A stretch of 64,000 nt of DNA from Guillardia theta CCMP2712 (lineage: Eukaryota > Cryptophyceae > Pyrenomonadales > Geminigeraceae): NCBI RefSeq assembly GCF_000315625.1, contig NW_005434537.1, positions 83,172 through 147,171 of the forward strand, in the 5' to 3' direction. Made by a program: the position numbers and the translations under genes. Positions 1 to 11,562 of the stretch are shown here, piece after piece (the first letter of the stretch is position 1; each line of letters starts with the position of its first letter). Below the pieces are notes generated by a model, which was not told the DNA's origin, searched no databases, and was given only the letters and a program-made list of their open reading frames with translations.

Positions 1-90
1 CCTGAGGCTAATGCCGAGGCTGAGGCTAGCCGTTCGTCTAGGAAGCGTAAGGCGGATCTTCGCGATGTGCCTAAGAATCCCAAGGAGTAA
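1..90 (+). CDS. C-terminal end of a second copy of the Lys/Ala-rich 859-aa protein (partial)
   Basis: The first 90 bases encode the last ~29 residues and stop codon of a protein ending in SSRKRKADLRDVPKNPKE. From base 2 on this matches the end of the complete gene at 31935-34514, so the window opens inside a paralogous or duplicated copy whose body lies upstream. The basic RKRK stretch near the end could be a nuclear localisation signal. Nothing else can be said about this copy, because only its tail is visible. Confidence 0.75.
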   Translation, partial: PEANAEAEASRSSRKRKADLRDVPKNPKE

Positions 91-996
91 GTGGTTAGTT
101 TAACCTACTGAAACCACATATAATTTCGACTTTGAATTTCGAATAAACTACTATATACAACTAATCTGATGTCACGGCCGGTAGCATAATTGACCGTTAA
201 AAGGAAGAATGAGTGATTTTAAAGGGTTGTAGATCAATTCCTACGGCTTAGCTTGATTCCCATAGGGTTAGATTCAATGTGGGCCTCAAGGTTTTAAATC
301 CCGAGTTGATCGGCTTACAAGCCGGCTGACTGAGTAGTCTGCACGTGGTCGGTAGAATAAGTGATTGAAAAAAGAGACAATGAGTGGTTTTAAAGGGTTG
401 TAGATCAATTCCCACGGCTTAGCTTGATTCCCATAGGGTTAGATTCAATGTGGGCCTTAAGGTTTTAAATCCCGAGCCGATCGGCTTACAAGCCGGCTGA
501 CTGAGTAGTCTGCACGTGGTCGGTAGAATAAGTGATTGAAAAAAGAGACAATGAGTGGTTTTAAAGGGTTGTAGATCAATTCCTACGGCTTAGCTTGATT
601 CCCATAGGGTTAGATTGGATGTGGGCCTTAAGGTTTTAAATCCCGAGTCGATCGGCTTACAGGCCGGCTGACTGAGTAGTCTGAACGCAGGTGGATGAAT
701 AAGTTATTGAAAAAAGGAAGAATGAGTGATTTTAAAGGGTTGTAGATCAATTCCTACGGCTTATCTTGATTCCCATAGGGTTAGATTGGATGTGGGCCTT
801 AAGGTTTTAAATCCCGGAACTGCACCGGGTGGTCGCTTATTGCGGCAATGTCCGTTCTACCTTCTTGGTCAGCACATATAGTGTACTGGGGTAAATTTCG
901 TCGTGGAACCCTGCAGACTCACAAGAGCCTAGCTCTAAGAAATATATATCGATGGTCCTGCTCTCGTGGGGGCAGTGCTGGTTGAAATTTCCTAGT
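2..996. repeat. Left copy of a 995-bp direct repeat
   Basis: This block matches 34426-35420 in the same orientation (constant offset 34424). I saw no mismatch in the stretches compared by eye. It covers the 3' end of a coding gene, its 3' flank and a four-unit 171-bp tandem repeat. Beyond 996 this copy runs into unique sequence, whereas the right copy runs into the 323-bp satellite. The two copies bracket 34.4 kb. Confidence 0.9.
204..815. repeat. Four 171-bp tandem repeats
   Basis: The motif AAAGGGTTGTAGATCAATTC recurs at 221, 392, 563 and 734, giving an exact period of 171 bases with a few substitutions between units. The array follows the stop codon at 90 and lies inside the 995-bp direct repeat. 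Each unit holds short inverted pieces (CGGCTTACAAGCCGGCTGAC). It is non-coding and its role is unknown. Confidence 0.9.
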
Positions 997-1612
997 GCAT
1001 TGTTATAAAAAATCCACCCGAGCACTATACGACCATGTGCAAAGCTGACCAAAATTCGAATTTTTGGGTTTGTGGACTTGCATGGGGGGTGGGTACGGTC
1101 TCTGGAACCATCTGCGAGGTCTAGAACGGCCTCTGTCATCAAAAAACACGTAAGCCTCTGAAAAGTTCAGGCCATGACTAAGTGAGCCCGGCAAAAGTTC
1201 ATGTATCGAAGACCGGCCCCGGGCACTATGGGGACCCCAGATGGGAGCTATACTATCGATTACAAGGCCCTAGAGCCAAGGTCTAAGATTTCTTGAAAAG
1301 TTCAGGAACGATCATGACCACCCCACCCCCTGCTCTGACCGCATGGGCATGGTAAAATAGGTGGTGTTGGGTGGTTGATGCGGCCAGTCGATGGGAGGCT
1401 GTAGGGAGGGGAGGGGAACGCTTAAAGCTCTTCCCCTGGGCCGTTTTCGATGCTTCTTGCATGTGTCCCGACTTACTTTGATGTCCTGGGATCGATTTTT
1501 GGGGTTAAATGTTGCGTTTCTGTGAGGATAACACATTTTTCTTATGATGCTCCCTATTTGACGGTTACATTGCATGCTCAGCCATTTTGTGATTTTTAAC
1601 TTGCAGGGTGAA
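997..1612. other. Non-coding stretch upstream of the 1042-aa protein gene
   Basis: About 600 bases lie between the end of the direct repeat and the first ATG of the spliced gene at 1613. The reading frames here are short and look unstructured. An AG-ended pyrimidine tract (CTTGCAG) lies just before 1613, so a non-coding 5' exon is possible. No TATTWAA-like box was found at the usual distance from the start. Confidence 0.5.
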
Positions 1613-4600
1613 ATGTCTTCGGAGCGCAAGACAAGGAGCACCAAGAGGGTCAATGAAGACAACTTCAAGCAAAATCTCGAGGCTGCAGGTGATTTCTTTG
1701 CGATTCACTGCTCTCGCTGCCCTATTTTTTTGAATTTGATATGAAAATGCATGCACTTTGGATGTGAAAATGCGTTTCTTGCGCTGAAACTTTGTGGCAG
1801 AGCCTGAGAAGAAGAAGCAATGCTATGGGCAAGCCCCAATCATCAAGAATTTGTCGGAGATTGTCAAGGTCTCGATGCTTGAGTCCGACAAGACCAAGCC
1901 TGAGGCCAAGCTTTCGTGCATGCATGGGGAGGCGGGTCAAGCGTGTAAGGAGGATTATGGGGCTTGTGCATCCAAGGATCTACTCCCTTTTATTGCCCAT
2001 TACAAATGCTTCGATGTTTCGAAGAAGGAGAAATTTCCAAGCCCCGATTTCCTGCATTTCTGGGGAACCGCAGGCTGGTCGTTGCATGGATTTTCTGCTA
2101 CAATGAAGGTCGGTGGGGTGATGGAGAAGGTCGATGCAGAGAACTCATCTTGTCAGAACCTTGTAAAGGCCTGCAAGTCACTGAGCTCTGTCAATCCCGA
2201 TGAGATGAAAATCCAGCACATCCTCCGTGCGATGTTCTCGGTGGAGAGCCTGTGGTCCAAGATCCCTGTAGAGGACTACTGGAAGTTTCTAGCTGACCTG
2301 AGCACATCGCAAGAAGTCCTTGATACCGGGATGGATGATTTCGTCTTAATAGTCATGTGTAGTGCCCATGCCTACTTCATCCGGGAGTTTGATCGCAAGG
2401 ACTTAAAGGATGACCATCTGAACATGTATCAATGGATGCATTGTACCTTACCAGAGCTCATTTGCAAGGGGTTTAAGAATTGCAATGATCTCTACAATTC
2501 CTACATAAAGTGGATTTCGAAGAATTTTGACATTGTCGATGCAAAATCTATAGACATGTTGGGTTACATCAAGGTGATCGTCAATTACTATTGCTTCAGC
2601 TTCCTTCGATACTCGGACAAGTTCACCCGTGAATATATGAAGACAGTGGCTCCCAAGGGCATGAACGTCGATATTGTAGATAGTGCATGCCTTGTGATGA
2701 GGAATGTTCAGTACATGAGGTTCGAACCCATGGACTACATCCTCTTTGTGAATTACGATACCAAGTCAAAGGATGACTTCGATGCCATCTACCTCAAGCA
2801 GATCATCATGGTGGACAATCCCTGTTGCTCCAGCAAAGGATTCAACACACTCTATTTCTTCCATGGCGAATTCTTCAACGAGATGCAAGAGGTGTTTGGA
2901 GAGAGCAAGAAATTTAGCCTCTTCAGCATGGAACAGCTCTTTGGATCCTACTTCAAGGCCGGGAAGGATGTCAGATACTTGCAGGCAACCATGATGGTCC
3001 TCATGGATATGATAAGCAAGAACTCGATCTTTCAGGTAAAATCTCTTTGTTCTTATTGAATCTGTTTATTGAATCTGCTTATTGAATCTGCTTATTGAAT
3101 CTGCTTCTAGGTTAACTTGATTGGGAGTGTGGAAGAAGATTCATATCAGTACAACTTCTTGTTTGTACCTGCTCAAGATCCAAGAATCAACTTTTTGCAT
3201 GATAATGTTGCCGGATCCATGAAGATCAACCAGATCGGTGCCATGAAGGAGGGGATGAAGACTATAGAGTCCACTGCTCTATTGAATGAGAAGTGTACCT
3301 TGAGGTTCTACCAGATCGACAGGAACAAGTTCAGCCCGTATGGTGTAATGAATGCCAAGATCAGCTTGAAGGAGTCCAAGATCAGGGAGGGTTATAATGC
3401 CTTGGATTTCAGAGATGATATCGTACGCATCATCGAGAAACAGCTAAACCCGTACGCCAAACTCTGTGACAAGCCATGCTTCTCCAAGGATGCAAGGGAC
3501 TTTACATCTGACATCAAGGAGAACTTCGACTTCAAGGCTATCAACGAGACCAAGGTCACTGAGAATATGAAACCTATCAACCTGATAGAAGCCGTCTGCA
3601 AGGAGATATTTCCAGTGCTCATGAACATCAGCTGCGGGAGCGAGGTTGGAAAGATCATCTGCCGTATGAGTGTGCTGAATTTGAAGAGGATGATGAAATG
3701 CTTCTTCTTCGATAACAACTCTACGTTTCAACTTGTTAAGAGCAATGAAAATGCCTTCAGTTTTGTTGCTCAATGCTACAAGAAGAAAGAAATCGTTGAG
3801 ATCGTCGAATCAGATGACAAATCAGGCAAGACAAAAATGGATGATCCCATTCCAAAGAAGAAGGCTGAAGAACCCAAAACTAGTCTTGAAGCCGGTGCAA
3901 AGAAGGATGAAAAGGCAAAGAAGAACCCGGAAGAGATTGCAAAGGAAGCTCCAGAGCAAGCTTTAAAGACTGATGCAAAGACTGATGCAAAGGAAATTCC
4001 AAAGACTGATTCAGAACCTGTGCAGGAAATTCCGGATTTCGATATGAAGGTGATCCAAGCCGCCATCAGCAAAAAGATTGCTAGTAGTGCATCAATGATC
4101 GATCCATCGAAGATGAATGAGATCTTCTCGGAATGCATGATGGACTGTTATTACGACGTCATCTCATCGGATCCAAATCTCAAGGCCATCGTCGAAGATA
4201 TCAAGAAGGATGTCAGCAAGTACGAGATAGCCATCAAATTGCTAGAGAAGAAGATCCATGATATCAAGTTGGAGATAAGGAATAAGAAGGTGAACGAAGA
4301 TCTCAAAAAGGATATCTACATGCAGCAGGACGGTGATGATGAAATCGTCATCGGTCAAGGAAAGAAGTCGCTGAGCAAGGATGAAATGGTCCACCTGGCA
4401 AGGAAAGAAGGAGTTTCGACCGATGCCTACATCCAGGGATGGAGGAGCCAAGAATGGTACTGTCAGTGCTCTGACACAAAGAAGATGGGCAGGGTCAGGC
4501 TCAGCCCTCTCTATGAAACTCCTGACATGAAGACCCATTGCTGCGAGACCTGCTACAAGAAGCAGCAACTTTACATACTTCTCAACGCCCCCTGGAAGTT

Positions 4601-4928
4601 CAAGTTCAGCGAGTTGAAAGAGATCGGCAATCATTACCCCCATCCAAAGAACTACGACCTTCTGAGGCCAATCGATGGCTATACCATCTTCCAGTGTGAT
4701 TTGAACCTCCTAGACAAGGTCCTTACTCTGAATGCCTTCACTCTCCGGGACTTGATGATCATGTACGTGTCCCATTTGATCAAGAAGAAGAAATACGCAA
4801 AGGAAGACTACAAGAAGGCATGGATTGATGTAACTTCCATGCCAAAGGAAAGGCTTGTCGATGCTTTGGAAGAAGTCAAGACCTACATCAGGAAATTTGC
4901 AGATTTCTACTACAAAATCGCTCGCTGA
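1613..4928 (+). CDS. 1042-aa protein of unknown function with two short introns
   Basis: Three exons (1613-1688, 1801-3035, 3111-4928) join in frame across GT-AG introns of 112 and 75 bases and give 1042 residues. The start MSSERKTRSTKRVN is basic. The middle is rich in aromatic and charged residues. A Lys/Glu/Ala/Pro low-complexity stretch (3790-4030) is followed by a Cys/His cluster (about 4455-4560, with CQC and HCCETC) that could bind zinc. Intron 2 consists largely of tandem ATTGAATCTGCTT units. I do not recognise the family. Its size would suit a virion structural protein of a mirusvirus-like virus, but no HK97 capsid signature can be seen by eye. The split codon at intron 1 (G|AG) and the phase-0 join at intron 2 support the exon model. 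Confidence 0.75.
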
Positions 4929-4937
4929 GCTTTTTGA

Positions 4938-5019
4938 TCTCTAACATCACTAGGATGATTTCTAACATCACTAGGATGATTTCTAACATCACAAGGATGA
5001 GCTCTAACATCGAGAGGAT
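4938..5019. repeat. Four 21-bp tandem repeats after the 1042-aa protein gene
   Basis: The core CTAACATCACTAGGATGA recurs at 4941, 4962, 4983 and, more diverged, 5004, a 21-base period. It begins just after the stop codon at 4928 and ends before the TATA-like box of the next gene, so it fills the short spacer between the two genes. Confidence 0.8.
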
Positions 5020-5052
5020 TATTTTTCCAGTTTTTTAGCTCGATCGAATACA

Positions 5053-5060
5053 TATTTAAA
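5053..5060 (+). promoter_or_regulatory. TATTTAAA box of the 375-aa protein gene
   Basis: TATTTAAA lies 34 bases before the ATG at 5095. It matches the boxes found before many other viral genes in the window, and it argues for the ATG at 5095 over the in-frame GTG at 5083. Confidence 0.6.
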
Positions 5061-5094
5061 CAATAGCTATCTGATTCAAAACGTGAAAGAGAAT

Positions 5095-6222
5095 ATGAAT
5101 ATTCTTGTTTTGCTCATAATGATGATTGGCTTTCCATCAGGACCCGCCAAGGCTCAACGCAAGAACGCTACTTTGGTCGAGATGCAGAAGGCTATGAAGG
5201 AGCTGTCTTTGCAAGATTCTGCTGCAGCCCAAGAAGAGGAACAGGAGGAGAAGAAGAAGCAGCCTTCAAAAGTATCAATCAATGATGTTGAGTTGGTTGT
5301 GAAACGTTTGGCGGTGAGGATGTTTTTGTACACAATTTACTCAAAAATCCTTTGTGCTGACATGACACCTGACAAACTTGGGGTACATCACGAGGTCCTC
5401 ATGGACACCATCGGACGTGATGAGTTCAAGAATCTCACAACGGAACAGAGAACACAGGCGAACGACTTGCAGGATCAACTTGAAACCATGTTCGATGCGG
5501 AAGACAAGTGTTTCCCGTTCTTCCCAGTACCTTTCGTGAAGATTATCATGAAGAAGCTTACGGATGAATGCGTCTACATCAAGGAAGAGGACATTCAGTC
5601 TGCTTTTCTCAATGAGTCACTCGCTTTCAGTGAGGATCTTTTGCGTTCCAAGGAGAACATCATTTCTAGATGCACGGTCGAGCATCCTGTGATTCCGGAT
5701 GCAACCCCTTTCCAGATCGCCAGCATGAAGAAGTTCAAGTTGATCCAGTTTCCAAGTGATTACAAACCACGTGACCATTACTTTATCGTCCCTGTGAAGG
5801 ATCGAGGCAATTTGAAGATCAAGATATGCAACAAGCCATTCCTTGCCAAATCGATGGAGTCGATCAATTCGGTTGTGCAGAACATCGTGAGCATCAGAAA
5901 CTTGAAGGACAATGTCGAACGCTACAAGAAACTGTCTGAGCTGTATACCAAGGTCGCGGGCCACTTCTTCAACACATATGCTCTCGAGGAAGAGGACGTT
6001 CATGTGACCAGGAGAATCGTCAAGTACAAGTACGCCCAGAACAATGACGGGCGCATGATATGTGAACTCGTTGTCCCATACAACAACGATTATGTCGTTA
6101 TGATCAGCAGGCATGTTGCCACTGGTCCTTGTGTCAATTTTACCCACAACTTCAACATCTATGAAGATGGACCCGTCCCCACAGATGGTATCTTCTACAT
6201 CATGGACAACATCGTCTCATAG
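5095..6222 (+). CDS. 375-aa protein of unknown function with hydrophobic N-terminus
   Basis: Starting at the ATG 34 bases after a TATTTAAA box, the protein opens with a hydrophobic stretch (MNILVLLIMMIGFPSGPAKA) that could be a signal peptide or anchor. An acidic/Lys linker (about residues 45-62) follows, and then a folded-looking region to the end. There is one FPFFPVPF segment and a C-terminal part rich in Asn, Tyr and Val. No family is recognised. It follows the 1042-aa gene on the same strand after a 166-base spacer and precedes the Cys-rich surface protein, so all three may belong to one virion or surface module. An alternative is that the hydrophobic start is artefactual and an upstream exon supplies the true N-terminus, since CATCAG at 5135-5140 resembles a splice acceptor. 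Confidence 0.7.
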   Translation: MNILVLLIMMIGFPSGPAKAQRKNATLVEMQKAMKELSLQDSAAAQEEEQEEKKKQPSKVSINDVELVVKRLAVRMFLYTIYSKILCADMTPDKLGVHHEVLMDTIGRDEFKNLTTEQRTQANDLQDQLETMFDAEDKCFPFFPVPFVKIIMKKLTDECVYIKEEDIQSAFLNESLAFSEDLLRSKENIISRCTVEHPVIPDATPFQIASMKKFKLIQFPSDYKPRDHYFIVPVKDRGNLKIKICNKPFLAKSMESINSVVQNIVSIRNLKDNVERYKKLSELYTKVAGHFFNTYALEEEDVHVTRRIVKYKYAQNNDGRMICELVVPYNNDYVVMISRHVATGPCVNFTHNFNIYEDGPVPTDGIFYIMDNIVS

Positions 6223-6303
6223 ACAGGTTGTGTAGGCCTAGATTAGTGTCCTGGTTCCGTAATAAATTTCATAATGAGCAATTGTTTTTGTGTCTTGGGT
6301 TTG

Positions 6304-6311
6304 ATATAAAT
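6304..6311 (+). promoter_or_regulatory. ATATAAAT box of the Cys-rich surface protein gene
   Basis: ATATAAAT lies 34 bases before the ATG at 6346. That spacing selects this ATG, which starts a clean signal peptide, over upstream in-frame codons. Confidence 0.55.
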
Positions 6312-6345
6312 TCAATGGGTGAGTCGTCCATACAAACAAAAAGGC

Positions 6346-8967
6346 ATGAAATTCCATGCATCATCATTATTATTCATCATTTTTTCATATTCAACGGAAG
6401 CGGCATACCCCCCAGCAAATACCCCCAACTACAATGTATACGTCTGGTGCGGAGTATATGACACCTCTACGAGATATTTTTGCGGTGGGGCAACAACATT
6501 CTCGTGGCCATGCTCTGTCTATACCTCACACTACTACAAGTATGTCTACACTGGAAATGGGAACTGGCAAGAAGGTAAATTATGCAGAGATGGTTGGGAT
6601 ACACCTAGCTACAATTACTTTTACACGCCAGACTTGCAAAATGAAATCTACAACATCACTTCAGTCACGAATGATTACTTTCGACCACACAATATGGTGC
6701 GCAAGTATCTAGGCAATCTTGGATGGGACTTTTTTCATATTTCAACTTACAAAACAGGAGATGGTACATGGATCTACAGACCAGAAAACAAAATACTTGC
6801 GTCTACGGGAGAGACATATACATTCGATAGTGGATGCCTTTCGAGCATTTACATAACACTCTATTCACCCACCGACACCTACACTGAGACTGAGACCAAG
6901 CTTGTTGGTCAGTGGTATGGATCATATCCGGCCGCCGTGGCAAACATTGCAATGTCAAATCCGAGTACGATACCCTCTAAGTTGAGGATTGCCATCGAGG
7001 GCACATGCAAGAGTTCAATATGTTACGGTCAAACAGTGGAGATAACAAAGTACAGTTGTGGCAATGTAAGTGAGTCGTTGTGTAGCGTAATGTTCCAGAA
7101 GCCTGTAATTATTTCATATCTTTCTTACACCGGTGTCTATCTAGACTCTCCAGTGTACGGTTCAATCGAGGTTTTATACAAAAAGATCAACATTTATTAC
7201 ACTAACACTGTAGAATCCGGCCCTACTGCAAGCAATGTTTATTTCTATCTCTGCTTTAGTGCAGGCGACATTCGACTTAGGACGTTTGAAGTTTTCTACG
7301 AGGGGAGCAATGTACAGAATTGGTATGATGTAGCTACGAGTCAATTATGTACGTTCGGTCGGTATGCTTCTACAGATGTAAACAATCCCTGTAAGGTATG
7401 CCCCGTCGGGAAGTATAGCAACCTGGTCAGTTTTGTTCCCAGTGATCCATCCCTGTATCAAGACGCATCATTTATCTGTAAGCAATGCCCACCTTACACC
7501 ACAACCGATGGTATTAACCCCGTGGCCATCTATAGTGATTGCATATGCCCCCCGAACACGACGCGATACGACTACACAAAGTATTCGAATATAGACTACA
7601 CCCTTGTTGAAGGTCTGAATTATGCTTGGTGCATCCCTGATGATTGTCCAGTCGGATACTACCATAATATGTACACATATGCAAATAGTTTTCATTATAC
7701 GGATGTCTATACTTCAGTCTATCAATACATACGATGGGCTACATACTTCCAGATGACAAACTATATCACCCCGTCAAGAGAGTGTTTTCAATGCCCTATT
7801 GGATTCTACAGAGACAGCAGCATGAGCAAAGAGAATTGTGTGGCATGTCCTAGTTCAACAACAACAAAGTATCGGGGTTCGACATCAATTGGGGACTGTC
7901 AGTGTGAGGTCGGTTTTTACTTTTCCGTCTCCCAAGGTATATGTGCCCCCTGTGATGCCGGCTATTACAAGGACATTGCCGGAAACGGTGCCTGTACCCC
8001 ATGCCCTTTAAGTACATCCACGCTGCAACTCGGGAGCCAGAGCATCGCATCCTGTGTTTGCGACAAGGGTTATTTTGGTTACAGCTATGACCAGTGCTTC
8101 GAATGCCCTACTGGTACTTACAAGGATGTGATAGGTTTCAACGACACTTGCCAGGACTGTCCCGGGTACTCTACTACAGAGTTCACGGCATCCACCGATT
8201 TCAGCCTTTGTAAGTGTGGGCCTGGGTACACTGGGGCTGATGGCAGCGACTGCACAGCTTGCAATTCCGGTTACTTCAAGAAGCTATATGGGAATTACCC
8301 CTGCATACAATGCCTTGACACATACGTCACCGTTAACGACGCCCAGGGGAATCAAGCCTGCTTCTGCAACTATGGGTACTACCAGAACGATGCAGGTACC
8401 TGCTCGGCGTGTGCTGTCAACACTTTCAAGGACACGATATCCAATGACAATACATGTAAAATCTGCACGAACTACAGTGTGACGCTGCAGACCGGGAGTA
8501 CGAGCATCAATGACTGCCTATGTGAGCCAAGGTACGGTCTGAACAACGATGGGCTGTGTGTCCCGTGCGATGGGAATACATATCAGGATACATTCAGCAG
8601 GAGCACATGTGTGGGCTGTCCTTTGTATTCAACTTCAAACGGTTTCTCCATTAAGAGCGACTGCCATTGCATTGCAGGGTATACCGGCCCTAATGGTGGC
8701 CCTTGTTATCCATGCCCCGCAAACACTTACAAAACAAACGTTGGCAATACAAGTTGTACAGACTGCCCATTGCATACAAACTCATCTCTGGCATCCATTG
8801 CTCTGGCCTCGTGTCAGTGTGGGGTCGGGTTCCAAGGCGCTGCTGGTGGGCTGTGTCAGGCGTGCGATCCGAATGCCTACAAGGGGGTGATTGGGGACTT
8901 TCCGTGTAAGTGCAAGCCTGGTTACACAGGGCCGGATAATGGGGTATGCACGGCATGCCCGCAAGGT
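6346..8967 (+). CDS. Secreted or surface protein with GCC2/GCC3-type Cys-rich repeats, cut by an inversion
   Basis: The first residues form a signal peptide (MKFHASSLLFIIFSYSTEAAY). About 330 residues of Tyr/Thr-rich, β-looking sequence follow. From about 7350 come many repeats of the pattern CxxCPxGTYKD...CxxCPxxSTT...CxCxxGY, as in GCC2/GCC3 (ephrin-receptor-like, TNFR-like) modules, typical of extracellular disulphide-rich stalks. The frame is intact to GGT at 8967 (874 codons, ...CTACPQG). After that the reading frame is only the antisense of the neighbouring gene. The missing end is probably the 150-bp piece at 20356-20505 on the minus strand, which starts TFDQPQ and restores the CPxGT pattern in frame. 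A perfect-looking splice donor (AAG|GTGAGA) happens to sit at the break, so an intron is the alternative explanation. Likely a virion surface or secreted protein. Confidence 0.8.
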
Positions 8968-11378
8968 GAGAGCATCTGCTCGAAGCACACCTGCGTGAAG
9001 TTGAAACCCGCGCTGTCGCGTTTGCTTCCCGCCACGCCAAGGAATCGCGTCCGGCCCTTGTCCTGGATCACCAGCTCGCTCTGGCACGCCGCGTCGACCA
9101 GCATGATTGTCGTCGCCCACGCGGGTTCCTTGGGCAGCGTGTAGGAGATTGTGTTCGTCAGCAGGATGTAGAGGAGGTTTAGGTTGCTGTTCTTAAGCCG
9201 GAAGACGCGATTGATCAGTTGTATGGTGCGCTGGAGAATCACAAGCGGTGTCTCCCACATGCAGACGGAGGGGATGGCGCCCGCCTGCAGGATCTCGGTC
9301 AGCTGCGTCTCGAGCAGCTTTAGCACGCCGTCCTTCCCTGCGTCCTCCGCTAGCACCTTCAGCGCCCGCACCAGTCCGGCCTGCACGGGGGACTCGGAGA
9401 CCGACGCCTGCTCGCTGATCCGATGGATTATCAGGTTCGCCGTCGAGACCACCGAGGTATACTCCCTGCTCTTCAGCGCGATGTCGAGCATAACGGAGAA
9501 CATGCGATTTGTGCTGTGGTGCTTCCCGATAGTCCGCAGGTAGGCGTCCTTGACCTCCATCCCGGGCTCATCGCGCTGCTCCTCCACGTTGGAGATCATG
9601 TAGAAGGCCCACCTTGCCTCCGGAGAGCGCAGGTTCTCCAGGTGATTGGCCGAGCAGCGCAGGTTCTGCATCTCCTCCCGGAAGGCGTTCGAAGCCGCCA
9701 GCCTCGGGTCGCAGATCACGCGGAAGAGCGTCGCGAAGATGCAGTTGCGGGTCACGTCACTGACGGACAGGCCATCCCTTAGCCAGTCCTCCCCCAGGTT
9801 CAGCGAGAAGGAGAACGTCGCCGGGGGGAGCGGGGCGCACACCACATCACCCCTCTCTCCGTCCTCGTTGCGCATGACGTACACGCCACGGAAGAGCGCG
9901 TCCACCTCCGCCACGATCTTAATTTGCTTCATCTTGGTAGTGGCCTTGCATTGGTTCATCTTTTGCTCGATGATCCCGACGTAGCGCTGCACGTCCTTGT
10001 GGACGCATCCGAGGACGACCCTGCCGAAGCCCTCGGTGGCGACAGGGACGTCGCTGCTAAGGATCTCCAGCTCCCGGCCTACCGACCAGTTGTAGAGCAT
10101 CATGCAAAGGAAGGAAGGAGCCGTGATCCAGTGCATCATCGTCTTGATATCACTATCCGAGAGCATGTTCCCCTTGTTCAGGCACTTGACCATGCCGTCC
10201 AGGATCGACCACACCGACTTGCGCACCCGCGGGCCCAGAGAGTTCATAGACTCGATGAAGGCGCTGTACGGATCCACCCCGCTCATGCTCCGGAGCAGCA
10301 CCGACTGCGCGACAAAGATCTTCTCCACCCCAGAGCTGTCCTGGCATCTCACCATCCGCATCTCCACGGAGGCGTCCAGTATACCCTTGCTGATCACAAA
10401 GTTCTGGTTGTTCTCTAGAAAGTTATCCACCACCAGCGTGTAATTCAATGTGCTAGTGTTGTAAGAGGCCGACAGCATCTCTTTCATGTCATCGGGAGAG
10501 AAGTTGTCGTCGTTCTCCATCTCCTTCAGCCGTTCGCCATTCGACGCTTGTATGATCTCCTTGAGCTGATAATGAAGACCCTCGATCTCCGAGCGGTTGA
10601 GCTTCACGCGCACCGAGTCCGCCTTGCTGCTCGCGTTGTCCCCCCGGTACTTCATCAGCGTCGTGTTGGTCTGCACCGTGAAGTTGGTGAGGCAGTGGCT
10701 CTTCCCGCCCTCGCTGATGTTGTGCGCCACACGGATCACGTCCAGGAGCCCGGGGTGCAGGTCCACCCCCTCCGTAATCACGGTGAACATCATGCTCGGC
10801 CCATCCGTCTCGAAGTGAAGCTGGTGAAAGCGGTTCAGCTTGTCGTAGCACGCGAGGGGCTTTGCACAGCTTCCGCCAATGGTGAAATCAGAGGTGAACT
10901 TGTTCCCCCACAGGCAGCTCCCAAACTCGTTGTTCTGAAGACGGGATATATCCTCGATCACGCTCAGGAACTCGATCCTGTCCCACTGGAACGGTGGGAT
11001 GTCGAAGAAGCACTCCTCCACCGTCTCTTGGGTGAAGCCCTTCGGTAGCTGGTTTTCGTTGCAGACAAACTGATTCGTCTGGATGTGCAAGGCGCTGAGC
11101 TTGCTGACCTGGATTTCCCTCTCCTCTTCAACCGTGAGCTCGGGCACCTTCGTCGAATGCACCCCGTCGTCCAGGTCTGCCTTTCTCTTCGTCCCCCTGT
11201 TGCTGCTCAAAATTTTGTGATTGGGTCTCACTGGGATCGGGGCCATGGAAGCCAACCTCAGTGCCGCGCTGCTTATACTCACCCCAGTGCTCGAAGCGGC
11301 ATCGTCTTCGGGAACCGAGCTCTGCGACAGCAGGGCAGCATCCCCCATGCCCTCGCGTGGCGCTGCGACGGCTAACAT
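8968..11378 (-). CDS. N-terminal part (803 codons) of a large ATPase-like protein
   Basis: The gene runs leftwards from the ATG at 11378. A Ser/Ala/Met-rich N-terminus holds a TKRK nuclear-signal-like patch (residues 63-66) and leads into about 700 residues of globular sequence. Near the break is GVAGSKRDSAGF (residues 780-791), preceded by a hydrophobic strand and followed by a helix. That is the position and shape of a degenerate P-loop. The frame past 8968 is only antisense of the surface protein gene and should not count. The continuation is probably 20506-23163, which has Walker B-like and sensor-like motifs but no P-loop of its own. Together they would form a ~1.7-kilo-residue AAA+/SF3-helicase-like replication protein. 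That function is an inference from motif order, since no full family match can be claimed by eye. Confidence 0.6.
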
Positions 11379-11513
11379 GCCCGGATTACCGATTCGGGCG
11401 GGAAATAGGCGCCGACGGGCCGTAAGCTCAAATCCAAAAAAAAGTATAAAAAAACGTTATGGGTCGCAACTATTTTTTTTGTAGCCGGATTGGAAGGTCG
11501 ATCGCATCCGGAG

Positions 11514-11521
11514 TATTTACC
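11514..11521 (+). promoter_or_regulatory. TATTTACC box of the spliced 219-aa gene
   Basis: TATTTACC lies 41 bases before the ATG at 11563. It is a weaker version of the recurring TATTWAA-like box. Confidence 0.35.
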
Positions 11522-11562
11522 CTCCCACGCCAATATACAAAGGAAAAAAAGAGCACGAGGAA

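Noticed and set aside
204-815. 171-bp repeats as alphoid-like centromere satellite or CRISPR
   Set aside because: Only four units; the equal length to primate alphoid DNA is coincidental, and there is no spacer-repeat structure.
1613-4928. Assignment of the 1042-aa protein as the major capsid protein
   Set aside because: Size and place are suggestive, but no capsid motif can be verified by eye; left as unknown.
8922-8967. C-terminal extension of the ATPase-like gene, and the matching extension of the surface protein to 9144
   Set aside because: Each extension is merely the antisense of the other gene beyond the inversion breakpoint.
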